This document shows positions 32,728 to 42,202 of a DNA stretch of 64,000 nucleotides, piece by piece. The notes below the pieces were generated by a model. That model saw nothing but the letters and a program-made list of their open reading frames with translations. It did no database searches and was not told the origin of the DNA. Numbering within the stretch: position 1 is the first letter of the stretch; each line of letters begins with the position of its first letter. Made by a program: the position numbers and the translations under genes. The stretch is from a virus. Location of the stretch: positions 1 through 64,000 of the IMG/VR virus record IMGVR_UViG_3300033147_000418; one strand, 5' to 3'.

Positions 32728-34506
32728 TTAGTTCACTTTGCCGAGGTACTGCGGCTCGATGTGCAGCTCTTGGCCGACAGTGTTTGCGCACTTGCCGATC
32801 ACCATGCGGTGGTTGCCACTGGTGGCCGGAGGGATGACAGTCGTGAGACCGCCAGCGACGGCCAGGTAGACCAGGGCGCCCGCCACCGGCGTGGTGATGG
32901 CTACCGAACTCTGCTTACCTGCAGAGACGACCTCGACAGCAGCCGAAGCTCCTACCGTGGTCTTTGCGATACCGATGTACTTTCGGGTGTTGTTGTTGTT
33001 GGCAAGACACTTCGACACGATCCCGTTTGCCGAGATGTAGACCGGGTCGCCGGCCGTGACACCTGTGCCGTCCGTGGTGTACCCCGTCTCGATCCGCTCT
33101 GCTTCGGCTGTTCCGGCGTGAACGTGCAGAGATGTTGTCGAGCCATCGGTCAGCTCGGTCAGCTCCGCACCCGTTGCTGCGGTATCGGAGTGAGATGCGA
33201 TGGTGTGAGACTCGGCGTGATGCTGATCGCTGGTCACACCCGACAGATCGGTGTGAGCCATCGAGAGGTCACTGGCACTGTGGATATGCAGCCCGGCCGC
33301 ATCCGAACCATCAGTGAGAGTGTTCAGCTCGGCACCCGTACCCGACGTATCGGAGTGAGATGCGATGGTGTGAGAGCCGACCGCGCTATGGGTGTGCAGA
33401 GAGTCGGCGTTCGAGACGTCGGTCAACGTGTCCAAGTTGGCTGCGGTGACCGTTGCTCCGGTAGCGGTTGCCCCGATCTTGAACAGATCCGGGACACCCA
33501 CGACGTAGAGCCCGGAGGCATCCTTCGCCAACTCGTTCGCGCTCTTGAGGAGCAGGTCGAGCTTGTTCGAGGTGAACTGGAGACCGGGGTTGGTTGCCAG
33601 ATCGACCGCAACATCGTTGGCGTTGGCAACGATACCGTCACCGCCCACGACATCGAGGGTGTTGGCGGTCTTGGTGAGGCCGTCGCCGGCGTTGATGTTA
33701 CCGGTACCAGTGAACTGGATCCAGGCACCACTGGGGGACGTACCTTCGTACGTGTAACCTTCGTTGTCGTAAACACCGATGTGCCCTGGGTCCTGGATCA
33801 GGACAGCGGCGGAGTCCACGGCGTCGCCTGTGTCAGTGGGCGTGAGGCTCGCTCCACCGAACTCGTGGATCTCATCGTTGTCGGTGGCATCGGTGTGCGG
33901 AGCGATCAGAGTTCCGGTGCCCGACAGGATGACTCGGGTGCCGATGGGCGGGAACCCACCGCTGTTTGTGATCAGGATGATCCAGTCCGTGCCATCGAAC
34001 TCCACGATGTCACCGGCCGCAACCGTCGGGTCGGCGCCAGCACCTTCGGTAAGATCGCCTGCATCGGACATGACGTAGGAGTCACCGAGCGTCCCAGAGA
34101 GGGCGTTGATGGTGGCAACGTCATTGGTGCCGAGCATGTTGAGGGTGACGACTCCCTCTTTCCAGCCGAGTCCGGAGACAAGACTGTCGACGTACGCCTT
34201 GGATGCGGCAGCCGTAGCTCCGGTGGGTACGGCCGGTAGGCCTGTGAGCTCACCGCCGCCGGCAACATCGATGTCTCCGCCGGAGGTGATTGTCAGGTCA
34301 CCTAGCTCGGCACCAGTCTGCTGGTACCCGATGGCATCGCCATCAGCGCTCGCATCGCCCAGACCGGTGATCTTCTCACCCGCCATCGTAATGCCGCCGC
34401 CGCCCGCATCCATGGTCAACGAGTTGATCGTGAAGTCGTCGGCGGTGGGATCATTTTCGACCGGAAAACCATCCGTGTCGAACTTGAACATTTTGATCTG
34501 GGCCAT
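32728..34506 (-). CDS. Long tail fibre protein with HxH metal-binding repeats, 592 aa
   Basis: N-terminal linker, then a shaft with GGDIDVAGGGELTGLPA and KAYVDSLVSGL motifs typical of phage fibres. Residues ~385-490 hold repeated LHTHSAVGSHTIASHSD, LHIHSASD and LHVHAG segments. H-x-H sites in trimeric fibres (as in T4 gp12/gp37) bind metal ions along a needle. TGAELNTLTDGS units alternate with them. The C-terminal ~120 residues form a separate beta domain (AGDPVYISANGIVSKCL). Homotrimeric receptor-binding fibre is the likely role. Ribosome site GTAGGAG. Confidence 0.72.
   Translation of the reverse strand: MAQIKMFKFDTDGFPVENDPTADDFTINSLTMDAGGGGITMAGEKITGLGDASADGDAIGYQQTGAELGDLTITSGGDIDVAGGGELTGLPAVPTGATAAASKAYVDSLVSGLGWKEGVVTLNMLGTNDVATINALSGTLGDSYVMSDAGDLTEGAGADPTVAAGDIVEFDGTDWIILITNSGGFPPIGTRVILSGTGTLIAPHTDATDNDEIHEFGGASLTPTDTGDAVDSAAVLIQDPGHIGVYDNEGYTYEGTSPSGAWIQFTGTGNINAGDGLTKTANTLDVVGGDGIVANANDVAVDLATNPGLQFTSNKLDLLLKSANELAKDASGLYVVGVPDLFKIGATATGATVTAANLDTLTDVSNADSLHTHSAVGSHTIASHSDTSGTGAELNTLTDGSDAAGLHIHSASDLSMAHTDLSGVTSDQHHAESHTIASHSDTAATGAELTELTDGSTTSLHVHAGTAEAERIETGYTTDGTGVTAGDPVYISANGIVSKCLANNNNTRKYIGIAKTTVGASAAVEVVSAGKQSSVAITTPVAGALVYLAVAGGLTTVIPPATSGNHRMVIGKCANTVGQELHIEPQYLGKVN
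33139..33210. repeat. 72-base repeat, copy A, in the HxH fibre gene
   Basis: Closely matches 33304-33375; the last ~29 bases are identical. The two copies encode the TGAELxxLTDGS and SHTIASHSD units and point to unit duplication. Confidence 0.75.
33304..33375. repeat. 72-base repeat, copy B, in the HxH fibre gene
   Basis: Second copy of the unit at 33139-33210. The shared 3' identity would allow recombination that changes fibre length. Confidence 0.75.
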
Positions 34507-34524
34507 GCTGGTGTCTCCTACTGG

Positions 34525-35013
34525 TTATGTTGGAGGCGCGATCGGAAGAACGACCCCCGTGTCTGAATCGAACGAGAAATCCTTGAGCTCCTCGGGCTTG
34601 ATCCCGAGCTTCCTTCCGCACTCGAGCTGGATCTGAGCAAGTTCAGTGCGCTTTGCGCGTACGTCCTTGATGATTTGGTTCTGCTCGTTGAGTGCGCGAG
34701 TGACTTCGAAGTGAACGGGTTTGGACAGGAGAAGCTCCACCCTTGCCTTGGCGACTTCGGTCTTCGCCATGACCTCGCCCATCTCGGCCGCGGCGGCCTT
34801 GAAGCGGAGGTGCAACGTCCCCCTCAGCTTCATGGGGTAGGGCAGCTCGCCGGCGACGGCTCCTACTCCAGGCGTTGAAGCATTCTTCTTCTTGGTTGCG
34901 GGAGTCTTTTTTGCCGTCGCGGCAGACGCCTTCTTCTTGGCGGCTGCTCGTTTCTTGGACGCGGCAGTTCTCCCGACAGCCTTCTTCGCTGTCTTGGAAT
35001 TTTTCCTTGCCAT
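34525..35013 (-). CDS. Protein with histone-H1-like Lys/Ala tail, 162 aa
   Basis: Residues 1-46 are a K/A/T run (SKTAKKAVGRTAASKKRAAA, KKTPATKKKNAS) with PATKK units, like H1 or bacterial Hc1-type DNA-binding tails. Residues 60-150 are charged helices (TEVAKARVELLLSKP, RAKRTELAQIQLECG) and probably form a coiled coil. It lies between the terminase-side small proteins and the fibres. It may bind DNA, or the tail may simply be a flexible linker. ATG preceded by GAGAGA. Confidence 0.6.
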   Translation of the reverse strand: MARKNSKTAKKAVGRTAASKKRAAAKKKASAATAKKTPATKKKNASTPGVGAVAGELPYPMKLRGTLHLRFKAAAAEMGEVMAKTEVAKARVELLLSKPVHFEVTRALNEQNQIIKDVRAKRTELAQIQLECGRKLGIKPEELKDFSFDSDTGVVLPIAPPT

Positions 35014-35022
35014 CTCTCTTGA

Positions 35023-35481
35023 TTATCCTCTGAGTTTGACTGGGTTGAGGTCGGGTCGGAGCATCAGGATCGAGCCCTCAAGCGCCACCCCCGCCACCTG
35101 GACAACTATCGTACCACTAGCCGGTGTTGCTGGCGGAGCATTTGCGAGCTTCGAATCGGCACCGATCCAATATCGGTTGTCGACACCGGGAGACAGCCCC
35201 GTGGTCGCGAGCTCGCCAAGTACCTGCACGACACATCGCGTTGCGGTGCTCTTCGAAATGATGATGCCGGGCGAAGGCATCTTCGCGGAATCGGTAGGCT
35301 CACATTTGGCTACCTGTCGGAAGCCTCCAATCGGCACGCCGGTGACGTAGATGAAGTGGCCGACCTCGTCGCTCGACAAACAGTCCGCGTCCCACGAAAC
35401 AAAGTCCGGTGTCGGCGCCGGCGTTGTACCGCTCCCGTCGTCGCACAGTAGACAAGAAGACTTTCCATCACGAAACGCCAT
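35023..35481 (-). CDS. Small structural protein with N-terminal cysteines, 152 aa
   Basis: Starts MAFRDGKSSCLLCDDGSG, a CxxC motif and a flexible linker, then a beta-rich body (EVGHFIYVTGVPIGGFRQV, IIISKSTATRCVVQVLGEL). Features such as SPGVDNRYWIGADSKLA recall small virion or fibre-attached domains. Encoded between two small genes next to the large terminase. Function unknown. Confidence 0.55.
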   Translation of the reverse strand: MAFRDGKSSCLLCDDGSGTTPAPTPDFVSWDADCLSSDEVGHFIYVTGVPIGGFRQVAKCEPTDSAKMPSPGIIISKSTATRCVVQVLGELATTGLSPGVDNRYWIGADSKLANAPPATPASGTIVVQVAGVALEGSILMLRPDLNPVKLRG

Positions 35482-35485
35482 CTGA

Positions 35486-35878
35486 TCAAACCGTGGATTG
35501 CAACGTTATGCGGGCGATGAGTTTAACCGTCGCCCCGGTCGAGCGGATCACGAGGGATTGCTTCTTGGACAGCACCACCGACTCTCCGACGGTCGTGACG
35601 AAGTCTGTTTCGTCGGTCCCGCACAGGAAGAGCAGCTCGTCACCATCGCGGTCGCGTTTGTGCACGGTCCACGAGGTCTGTCCGCCGAGCTTGAGCTCGA
35701 CAGAGCGCACCATCAACGGTTCCGTGAGCTCGGGATCGGGTGTGAACAGCCCACCCACGGCGCCTATCGGATAGGCCTCGAGGTGGTCGCCACGGATGAT
35801 GGCGTCGACGGGCACGACCCCGGTCCAGTCGTTGGCCGCGAGCAGCTTCTGCTCGATGATGCGCAGGCCGTTCGCCAT
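35486..35878 (-). CDS. Small beta-rich protein next to the terminase, 130 aa
   Basis: Strands dominate (VRSVELKLGGQTSWTVHKRD, DGDELLFLCGTDETDFVTTV, SLVIRSTGATVKLIARITL). The ATG overlaps the terminase stop by one base. It is the size of a small baseplate or decoration domain. No family recognised. Confidence 0.55.
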   Translation of the reverse strand: MANGLRIIEQKLLAANDWTGVVPVDAIIRGDHLEAYPIGAVGGLFTPDPELTEPLMVRSVELKLGGQTSWTVHKRDRDGDELLFLCGTDETDFVTTVGESVVLSKKQSLVIRSTGATVKLIARITLQSTV

Positions 35879-37647
35879 TAGAATCTCCCGTGGCTGATGT
35901 CGGCTGCCAGCTTGCAGTAGGCCAAGCTGTGCAGCGCGTCGTCCGGCTGGTCGATGGGGTGGTCGTACATCATCATCCTGGTGCGATCATTGTACTCCAC
36001 GTACTCGGCGAGGATGTCGGCCCCGAATGGCTCGAACTCATCCCAGGCCGGGAACATGAACCGCTCCTGCTTGATGTCCTGGAACAGCTGCGAAAGCACA
36101 GCGTTCCTGTTCACGATGAACTTGAACGCGTTTGGATCCCAGCGCTTGCGCTCGCCAAGCGACGTCGAGTAGGCGAATTGCATGACGGCGTCACGGCCGC
36201 GGGCCGCAAACAGCCGACTGTTCATGCCCCACCCGTGTCCCCAGTCTGCGCCCAGCACCTCGACGTTCCAATATCCGCAGAGATGGATTACGTCGGGCAG
36301 GATGAACTCGGGATCGATCTCCTTGCCGACATACCGCTTCATCATGAACGGCCAGAAGAGTTCCTCGTTGAGGTAGCCCCCGATGGTTAGCACGGTCCAC
36401 GAAGCGTACTTCTTCCGTCCGCCGACTCTCTCGCCCTCCTCTCGCCCTTCCCCCCAGTCGATCCCCGCGAAGAGTCGCATCCCAGCGTGCTCACTGGACC
36501 GTCGATGGATGAACGCGGCGGACGACTTTCCCTCGACCTGCTTGCTTGGATGACAGCACCGCTGGACGTCCATTCGTGTAACAGGCGCCGAGGCTGTGTC
36601 GAAAGCAAAGCCCAAGATCTCGTTGTTGAACTTGGACTCGGGCCACTTCTCGAACGGCAGCACAATCTCTGCGTGCCAGGCCTCGGGTGATTGTTTCCAT
36701 GGCACCATCAGCTGCGAGATGTGGTAGCCGACATAGAATTCGTCAGGCTGGAAGGAAACCCATTGCCCCTGTGCTGGGTTGATTCGCTTGCCACAGTTCG
36801 AGCAGATCAGGCCAGCCTTCCCTATGCAGTTCGAGTCGAGAAAATTCCAGAACCTGGGCTTTTTGCAATCACACGGAACAAGCCATTCGTTCTGAGTCGA
36901 CCAGCTCCAATACTCCTCGAGCGTGTTCGAGAAGGTCAGCGGTGTGCCGGTGAGCATCTCGCTGCCCTCGACGCCGGCGGCTAGCCTCGAGGCCGACAGC
37001 GACTGGCTGATGACCTTGATGTTGTCCTTCAGCAGGTCCTGGGCTTCATCGAAGAACACGCGACTCGCCGGGATGCCTCGGGCGCGCGCCGCGGTCAGGA
37101 AGGCGTAGCGCAGGAACATGTAGGAGCCGTTGAGCAGCGTCTTCTCGAAGACCTGGTCAGTGATCCCCTTGCCGACGAACACGTCCTTTATGAACGGAGA
37201 ATCGTAGATCGTTGGACGCAGTTTCTCGTTCGAGTACTGCCGGGTCTGAAGAGCCGACGGAGAGACGTATAAGCTGCGCCAGTGCGGCCGGATCACAGCC
37301 TCGAGCAATTGCAGGTTGCAGATGGTGGTCGACTTCGCGACCTGGCGCGAACACTTCAGGACAATGCGCGGGTCCTCGTTGTTGTAGACGGGAAGCAGGA
37401 ATGCGTGGTTGTCAAGCCTGAGCGGGCGACCAAGGTGGTGAAGTATGGACTGCGCAATGTCGCTCTTGCGTCCACGGAAAGCCGGCTTGTCCGTCTCCGT
37501 GTCGATCTCGAGCAAGCGAGGCTTCCAGTCGTAGGCCTTGTTCCAGTCGATGTTGGTCGTGAATTTTGGTGGTTCGGTATAGCCGGTGAGATCGAAGGGA
37601 TCAGCGTCAAGGGCTTCGTCGGTTTCGGCTGCGTTGATGTCGGCCAT
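35878..37647 (-). CDS. terL: Terminase large subunit
   Basis: 589 residues with all parts of the packaging motor. Walker A-like CSRQVAKST is at residues 99-107 and Walker B VFFDEAQD at about 197-204. The nuclease domain has D397 in AGIDWGEG, D468 in LGADWGHG and the DDALHSLAY pair near 569. A cysteine set (C259, C261, C274, C282, C285) between the domains probably binds zinc, as in some terminases. The enzyme pumps DNA into the prohead and cuts the concatemer. ATG overlaps the preceding stop. The small subunit is not identified; the gene at 37647 is a candidate by position only. Confidence 0.92.
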   Translation of the reverse strand: MADINAAETDEALDADPFDLTGYTEPPKFTTNIDWNKAYDWKPRLLEIDTETDKPAFRGRKSDIAQSILHHLGRPLRLDNHAFLLPVYNNEDPRIVLKCSRQVAKSTTICNLQLLEAVIRPHWRSLYVSPSALQTRQYSNEKLRPTIYDSPFIKDVFVGKGITDQVFEKTLLNGSYMFLRYAFLTAARARGIPASRVFFDEAQDLLKDNIKVISQSLSASRLAAGVEGSEMLTGTPLTFSNTLEEYWSWSTQNEWLVPCDCKKPRFWNFLDSNCIGKAGLICSNCGKRINPAQGQWVSFQPDEFYVGYHISQLMVPWKQSPEAWHAEIVLPFEKWPESKFNNEILGFAFDTASAPVTRMDVQRCCHPSKQVEGKSSAAFIHRRSSEHAGMRLFAGIDWGEGREEGERVGGRKKYASWTVLTIGGYLNEELFWPFMMKRYVGKEIDPEFILPDVIHLCGYWNVEVLGADWGHGWGMNSRLFAARGRDAVMQFAYSTSLGERKRWDPNAFKFIVNRNAVLSQLFQDIKQERFMFPAWDEFEPFGADILAEYVEYNDRTRMMMYDHPIDQPDDALHSLAYCKLAADISHGRF

Positions 37648-38540
37648 CAGGATTTGCCCTCGGACTGCTTGGCGTCCTTGTGGTCGGAAACGCTACCTTG
37701 CAATTCCGACAAGGAGATGTGCTTCGACTTCGTGACCTGCACAGAGAAGAGCCCATCGAAGTCGGACCTCGACGGAGCATCCGGATTTTTCGCGCTCTCG
37801 CGTGCAGCAGTATTCGATGCATTCCATGCCTTGAGAGTCGCCTCGTGCCATTTGAGTGCGCCGGATGATTCTGGGTGCGGCGCCCTCATGGCGGTCTTGA
37901 ACTGGCGATAGGCAGAGCCAATCAGATCTTCGATGATGCTGCCATGGTTGACCTGCGGGTCTGCGTCGAGCACCTCTCGTATTCGCTCGGCCGTTGGAGA
38001 CGAAAGTCCGACGCCTAGGTAGTGCTGCTCCTCCTTTGTGAGAAGCATTTCGATGAACATCGGCCAGTCGTCGCGCGCCAGGATCGAGATGTCCCAGAAC
38101 AAAGCCTTGTAGAGGGCGAAGGTAGAGGGGCTGAACGAAATGCCGAACTGCGTTTGGAGCAGATCCGCCACCTCATCGCTATCGGCGTTCGAAAGGAGCA
38201 GCATCCCGCAGGCCGCTCGAGCATGAGGGTTGACGAACACCTTGAACGCTGCCCCGAGCTCGAGGTTCTCGATGGCGCCAAACTCTGGCTGGTACTCCCA
38301 TAGGCAGCGAAACCCCTCATCGCCGGCCCACTCGAGGACACCCGCTACCGCCAGCAGCTGGCTGTCGGGTACATCGATGTACGAAACGATGCCAAACGGC
38401 GCTTCGGCGCGGATGGAGCTGCGCGCGCGCGCGACCCACAGGTCCCCTACAGGCGGAAGGCCGTAACGCTCTAGCTTGGCGTTGACATCAGCCTTGCGCG
38501 AGACAAGGAATCGAAGAAAGCGCTCGTAGGGGTATCTCAC
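37647..38540 (-). CDS. Protein encoded just before the large terminase, 297 aa
   Basis: Unrecognised. A helical N terminus (YERFLRFLVSRKADVNAKLE) is followed by a mixed middle and a long helical segment (GISFSPSTFALYKALFWDIS) that resembles winged-helix or small-terminase-like elements. The C terminus is disordered (SDFDGLFSVQVTKSK ...). The start overlaps nothing upstream but the stop overlaps the terminase ATG. By position it could be the small terminase subunit, which normally binds packaging sites. That is untested. Confidence 0.5.
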   Translation of the reverse strand: MRYPYERFLRFLVSRKADVNAKLERYGLPPVGDLWVARARSSIRAEAPFGIVSYIDVPDSQLLAVAGVLEWAGDEGFRCLWEYQPEFGAIENLELGAAFKVFVNPHARAACGMLLLSNADSDEVADLLQTQFGISFSPSTFALYKALFWDISILARDDWPMFIEMLLTKEEQHYLGVGLSSPTAERIREVLDADPQVNHGSIIEDLIGSAYRQFKTAMRAPHPESSGALKWHEATLKAWNASNTAARESAKNPDAPSRSDFDGLFSVQVTKSKHISLSELQGSVSDHKDAKQSEGKS

Positions 38541-38546
38541 GCAGTA

Positions 38547-40742
38547 TCATCGTGTGAAGCCAACGGGGGCCGCGGCCTCGACAATGCGGCCCCCGGCCAG
38601 ACGGGGCTGAGGCCTCGCTGCAGAGGTTTTGGTTTGGTCGCCGTTCAGCTTCAGACGACCGAGGCCGTCGATGACCCGTTGGAGGTGTTGCAGGGCGGAC
38701 CGAACCGCTTCCTCAGGGATGTCCTCCATGCCCAGGCGCGCAGCGAGGAGGAGCTTCGAGAGCATGTGGCTGACCTCCCAAAGCAAAGGCTTTGCCGTCG
38801 AGAAGCGCTCGAGGTTCTCTTCGTTGACGAATCCGAGCGAGAGAACGGAGTCGACGGACTCTGAGTCGTCGAAGTTGGCGGCTATCTTCACGAGCTCATC
38901 GATCGGCGGCTTGATCTGCTGAGCGAGCCGTCTGTGCGCGAGGTTGGGCGCAGCGGTCTTGATCTCGGCGGGGAGCGGGGGGAAGCGGAGGTGGTGCACC
39001 TCGAGCCGAACGCGGCTGTGCGCGCCGTTGAGGACCTCGGCGGTCTTCTCGTGGCTGAGCCCCCACGAGCACAGGAGGAACTCGGCCTCGTGGCGCTGCA
39101 GGTGGTTGAAGTCGAACGCCTGCTTGGCAGCGGAGCTGTACTTCGAGGTGGCAGCGTACTTCGAGATAGCCCCACCGCGCAGGATGTACCGTCCATTGGC
39201 GGTCGCCACCTTGATCGGGTTGATGTCCAGATGCTCGAGCGCGATGCGCTTGAAGTCGTCGGGGCTTTCAGAGATCGGGCACAGCCGGGGCATGCGAACG
39301 AAGAACATCTTGGCCGACACGATGTAGTTGGCCTTGGGGCCCATGAGCGGTCCGAGCTCGGGGCGCTGGCTGTCGGCGACGCGAACGATGCCGTCGACGT
39401 TCGGGGACAGGATCAGGTTCGCGTGATTGCCCTTGTAGTCGACGACGCTCAGGCTTCGAAGGTTGTTGAACACGACCACGGACGTGATCTGGAACGGCAC
39501 GGTGCCCATAATGCGTTCGCCGTCGCGGTACACCAGCGTTCCGATTTTCCCGGTGTCGGCGCGGTCGGCCTTCAGCGACGTGTCGTCATCGTCATCCAGG
39601 CGGATCCCGGAGATGCGGCTCTGGAAGGAAGCCAGGGCTTTGCCCAGGAACAGCTTGATCGGCGCCGGCTTGCCATCGAAGCTCACCACGTTGGGGATTA
39701 CCCAACCCTTCGCCAGAACACCGTCCCGATCTCGCACCCCGTAGCGGCCGTATTTGTCGATCGTCGTCACGACACGATCGTCCTGGAGCGGATCGAACAC
39801 CCACGGGTTCTTGTGAGGGCCCAGGTTGGCGCCGTAGCCGCCAGAGCCGTCGACGCCAGACCCACTGGGCCCATCGATATCGGCCCCGTAAACGGGCTTG
39901 GGGGGCTCGATGGTGAAGTGGCCGATGTGGTCGATGTGCGTGAGCGGATCCTTCTCGAATTCGTCGAGCTTCGAGCAGCGGAGATCGAGGTAGCGCTTCA
40001 TCCCCTGACGATCTGTCGTGACCATGCTCGGGTCGTAGACTCCGTCGTTGGCCGAGTAGAGGCGATAGGCGTCGGGGCCATCCTTCTTGATCGTGAGTAC
40101 CGCCGCGGCGCGCTCCTTGTTGATCGCGTCCTGCTCGTCCTCTTTGGGCTTGTTGTCCGCGGCGAACTTCTGCAGAACGTCGAGGGTCCCGTGGCGGTGA
40201 TACCCGGCAAGCAGGCTCGGGTTGGACTGGACGGCCTGCTTGAGCAGATGGATGTCGTCGGCGCCACGCGTGCCGTCGATGATCTCCGAGAGCGGAGCCG
40301 AGTAGGAGTACTTCCCCCCCAGCGGGGGATTTCGTGCGTCAGCGAAGACGTCGTCCGTCATCTGGGGCGGCGGCTTCCTTGAGGCCAGCCCCACTCCGAG
40401 GCTGCTCTGATAGAACGCCTTGGCGACGTTGTCGTCGCTCAGGGGGTAGACCTTGTTGTCGGCGAAGAACAGGTCGATGGGGGCCAGATGCCACGACCTG
40501 ACGATTACCGGAATCCCGATCTGCTTGCCGCCGCTCACGTCGCGGGCAATCGCGGTTCCGACCGCATACCCCTTTTCGTCATCCACCTTCTGGAAAACGA
40601 CGGTGGTGTCGAGATCGAGCCCCTTCGGAAGATGCTCCGCGACGATCGCGGAGACCTCTTGCTGCCATTCACGTACGTTGTCCGAGAGCTTCTTGTACTG
40701 GACTCGGCGGAACTGCGGATCTTCTGAGAAGAGGTTTTCCAT
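38547..40742 (-). CDS. Large virion-region protein of unknown function, 731 aa
   Basis: The ATG at 40742 follows a GTAGGAG ribosome site; the frame opens further upstream but only in the shadow of other genes. Three parts can be seen: an N-terminal domain with strand-rich GYAVGTAIARDVSGGKQI; a middle of charged helices and acidic turns (DIDGPSGSGVDGSGGYGANL); and a C-terminal domain of alternating strands then helices (FQITSVVVFNNLRSLSVVDY). No catalytic signature found. It sits between baseplate-like genes and the terminase group, so it is probably structural. Confidence 0.6.
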   Translation of the reverse strand: MENLFSEDPQFRRVQYKKLSDNVREWQQEVSAIVAEHLPKGLDLDTTVVFQKVDDEKGYAVGTAIARDVSGGKQIGIPVIVRSWHLAPIDLFFADNKVYPLSDDNVAKAFYQSSLGVGLASRKPPPQMTDDVFADARNPPLGGKYSYSAPLSEIIDGTRGADDIHLLKQAVQSNPSLLAGYHRHGTLDVLQKFAADNKPKEDEQDAINKERAAAVLTIKKDGPDAYRLYSANDGVYDPSMVTTDRQGMKRYLDLRCSKLDEFEKDPLTHIDHIGHFTIEPPKPVYGADIDGPSGSGVDGSGGYGANLGPHKNPWVFDPLQDDRVVTTIDKYGRYGVRDRDGVLAKGWVIPNVVSFDGKPAPIKLFLGKALASFQSRISGIRLDDDDDTSLKADRADTGKIGTLVYRDGERIMGTVPFQITSVVVFNNLRSLSVVDYKGNHANLILSPNVDGIVRVADSQRPELGPLMGPKANYIVSAKMFFVRMPRLCPISESPDDFKRIALEHLDINPIKVATANGRYILRGGAISKYAATSKYSSAAKQAFDFNHLQRHEAEFLLCSWGLSHEKTAEVLNGAHSRVRLEVHHLRFPPLPAEIKTAAPNLAHRRLAQQIKPPIDELVKIAANFDDSESVDSVLSLGFVNEENLERFSTAKPLLWEVSHMLSKLLLAARLGMEDIPEEAVRSALQHLQRVIDGLGRLKLNGDQTKTSAARPQPRLAGGRIVEAAAPVGFTR

Positions 40743-40750
40743 TGGGGCTC

Positions 40751-41194
40751 CTACAAGATCGGAACAACCACTCCCGGGGGAACGGTCACCTTGACTGCGC
40801 TCAGGGTGAAGCTGCTGATGACGGCTGCGAGACCGTCGGCTTGCTGCTGCGGAGATGCGTCGTCGGGTTGTTGACTGGTAACGCCGCCGGTTGGAACGAC
40901 GCCCGTGACGACTCCAGCCTGGGCTGGGACAGGTAGGCCTTGCCAGAAGACGGAAAGCGCCTGAATGAACAAGGTGGGGCCGCCGCCGGCGAGCTCGGGG
41001 TTGAACGCCGCCGCGAGCGCCGATGCAAACGCCCGCTTCTTGGGGGTGGCGGGGATACCGCCGGCGAGCGCGTAATCGGTGTATGCCTGCGCCCAAGTCT
41101 CGGCCGCATCCTTGGTGGATGATGGAGCTGTCTCCGCAACGAACATCGGAAGAAGTCCCGTAGCGAGGACAGATGTGACATTGGCCAGAGGCAT
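40751..41194 (-). CDS. Structural-region protein, 147 aa
   Basis: The N terminus is hydrophobic (ANVTSVLATGLLPMFVAE) and the body is Ala/Gly/Pro-rich (FASALAAAFNPELAGGGPTLF). It ends with a strand-rich PPGVVVPIL. Small proteins with an ALAAAFN region that takes part in lattice contacts are common near baseplate genes. No firm family. The stop is nine bases from the next ATG. Confidence 0.5.
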   Translation of the reverse strand: MPLANVTSVLATGLLPMFVAETAPSSTKDAAETWAQAYTDYALAGGIPATPKKRAFASALAAAFNPELAGGGPTLFIQALSVFWQGLPVPAQAGVVTGVVPTGGVTSQQPDDASPQQQADGLAAVISSFTLSAVKVTVPPGVVVPIL

Positions 41195-41200
41195 GAAGCG

Positions 41201-42202
41201 TTACCCGAGATCAGCCGGGTCCTTCGACAAGAATAGAAAAGTCGAGAGAATTTTACCAGATAGCGATGATTTGAGCTGGTTGAGCTCTGACTGGATCCCT
41301 GGCAGTGGGGGCGTCGACGGGCCCCAGGCCGTGTTGACCTGGAGTCTGTTGATGATGTCGATGAGTTTGCTGAGCTCGTCGACCAGTTGCTGGCCGAGGA
41401 CGGCGGGTTCGTCCGCGCTTTCGCCACCCCACTGATATTTGGGGCCCTCGCCAACCCACGATCCGTCGTTCTTGTAGGACTCTCTGGTAACGATCGTGGC
41501 GGACTCTTGCCCGCCGGCAATGGTCACCGAGGCTAGCGTAAGCCGCCGGCGCGAACCATTCGACAAGGTTCCGTGCTCTACTCTGAACCTGTCGTAGGAG
41601 GCGCCCACCTGGTCGAGAAACTGCTCCGAGTGCTGGGTTTGCGGGGCTGTGTCCCCGGGGGTTAGCCGGCCTTGGCTCGCGAGATACCCGTCCGCACTCT
41701 TGCGGAGGTTGGCCGCACGAAGCGATGCCTGGTTGTTCGAGGGGTTCAGTAAGAGGCTGGTCCCAGCCCCGCCCTCGAAGATCACTGCGCCGCCTCGCTT
41801 CAGGATCATGCTCGCGCCGCCCGCGGTCCTGTAGACCTTGTCGCCGGGAACGGCGTTGTCGTCGGGGTTCCCTACCTCGGGCGGGTCATCGGTGTCGTCA
41901 TCGAACTGAGGGAGGGCCTGAAATCCACAAACGAAGAGCTGCTTCCCGTCGTTGGTTCCGAGTGCTACGCAGGCGGCGCCGGCGCGAGGTTTCGTCGCCT
42001 CCCCTCGACCATTCGCGTCGGCGTCTGGCGATAGGATGTGGGCGTCCGGAACAGAGATACCGCAGGTTGAGTTGAATCGGTAAGTCCCTGGGTGGTTTGA
42101 ATTCTCCTCCCCGAGAGTCCCGAAGAAGATCTTGTTCTGTGCGCCGGCGCCAAGCAGTTCCCATGGGTTGCCCACAGGGGCATGGTACCCCAAACCACGC
42201 AT
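41201..42202 (-). CDS. Baseplate/spike-like protein, 333 aa
   Basis: The ATG at 42202 follows a TTG; ATG is preferred. The middle (GGASMILKRGGAVIFEGG and onward, AGTSLLLNPSNNQASL) looks like the repeating turn-strand pattern of a beta-helix or spike, as in gp5-type baseplate spikes. The C-terminal part is helical with a coiled-coil stretch (QLVDELSKLIDIINRLQVN). First gene of the minus operon that runs through the terminase. Its start codon region overlaps the upstream box of the + promoter-like element at 42190. Confidence 0.58.
   Translation of the reverse strand: MRGLGYHAPVGNPWELLGAGAQNKIFFGTLGEENSNHPGTYRFNSTCGISVPDAHILSPDADANGRGEATKPRAGAACVALGTNDGKQLFVCGFQALPQFDDDTDDPPEVGNPDDNAVPGDKVYRTAGGASMILKRGGAVIFEGGAGTSLLLNPSNNQASLRAANLRKSADGYLASQGRLTPGDTAPQTQHSEQFLDQVGASYDRFRVEHGTLSNGSRRRLTLASVTIAGGQESATIVTRESYKNDGSWVGEGPKYQWGGESADEPAVLGQQLVDELSKLIDIINRLQVNTAWGPSTPPLPGIQSELNQLKSSLSGKILSTFLFLSKDPADLG

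Noticed and set aside
32683-34239. 518-codon open frame on the + strand
   Set aside because: Antisense shadow of the repetitive HxH fibre gene; its cysteine- and glycine-rich repeats mirror the fibre repeats.
38934-40382. 482-codon open frame on the + strand
   Set aside because: Antisense shadow of the 731-residue protein; no motif.
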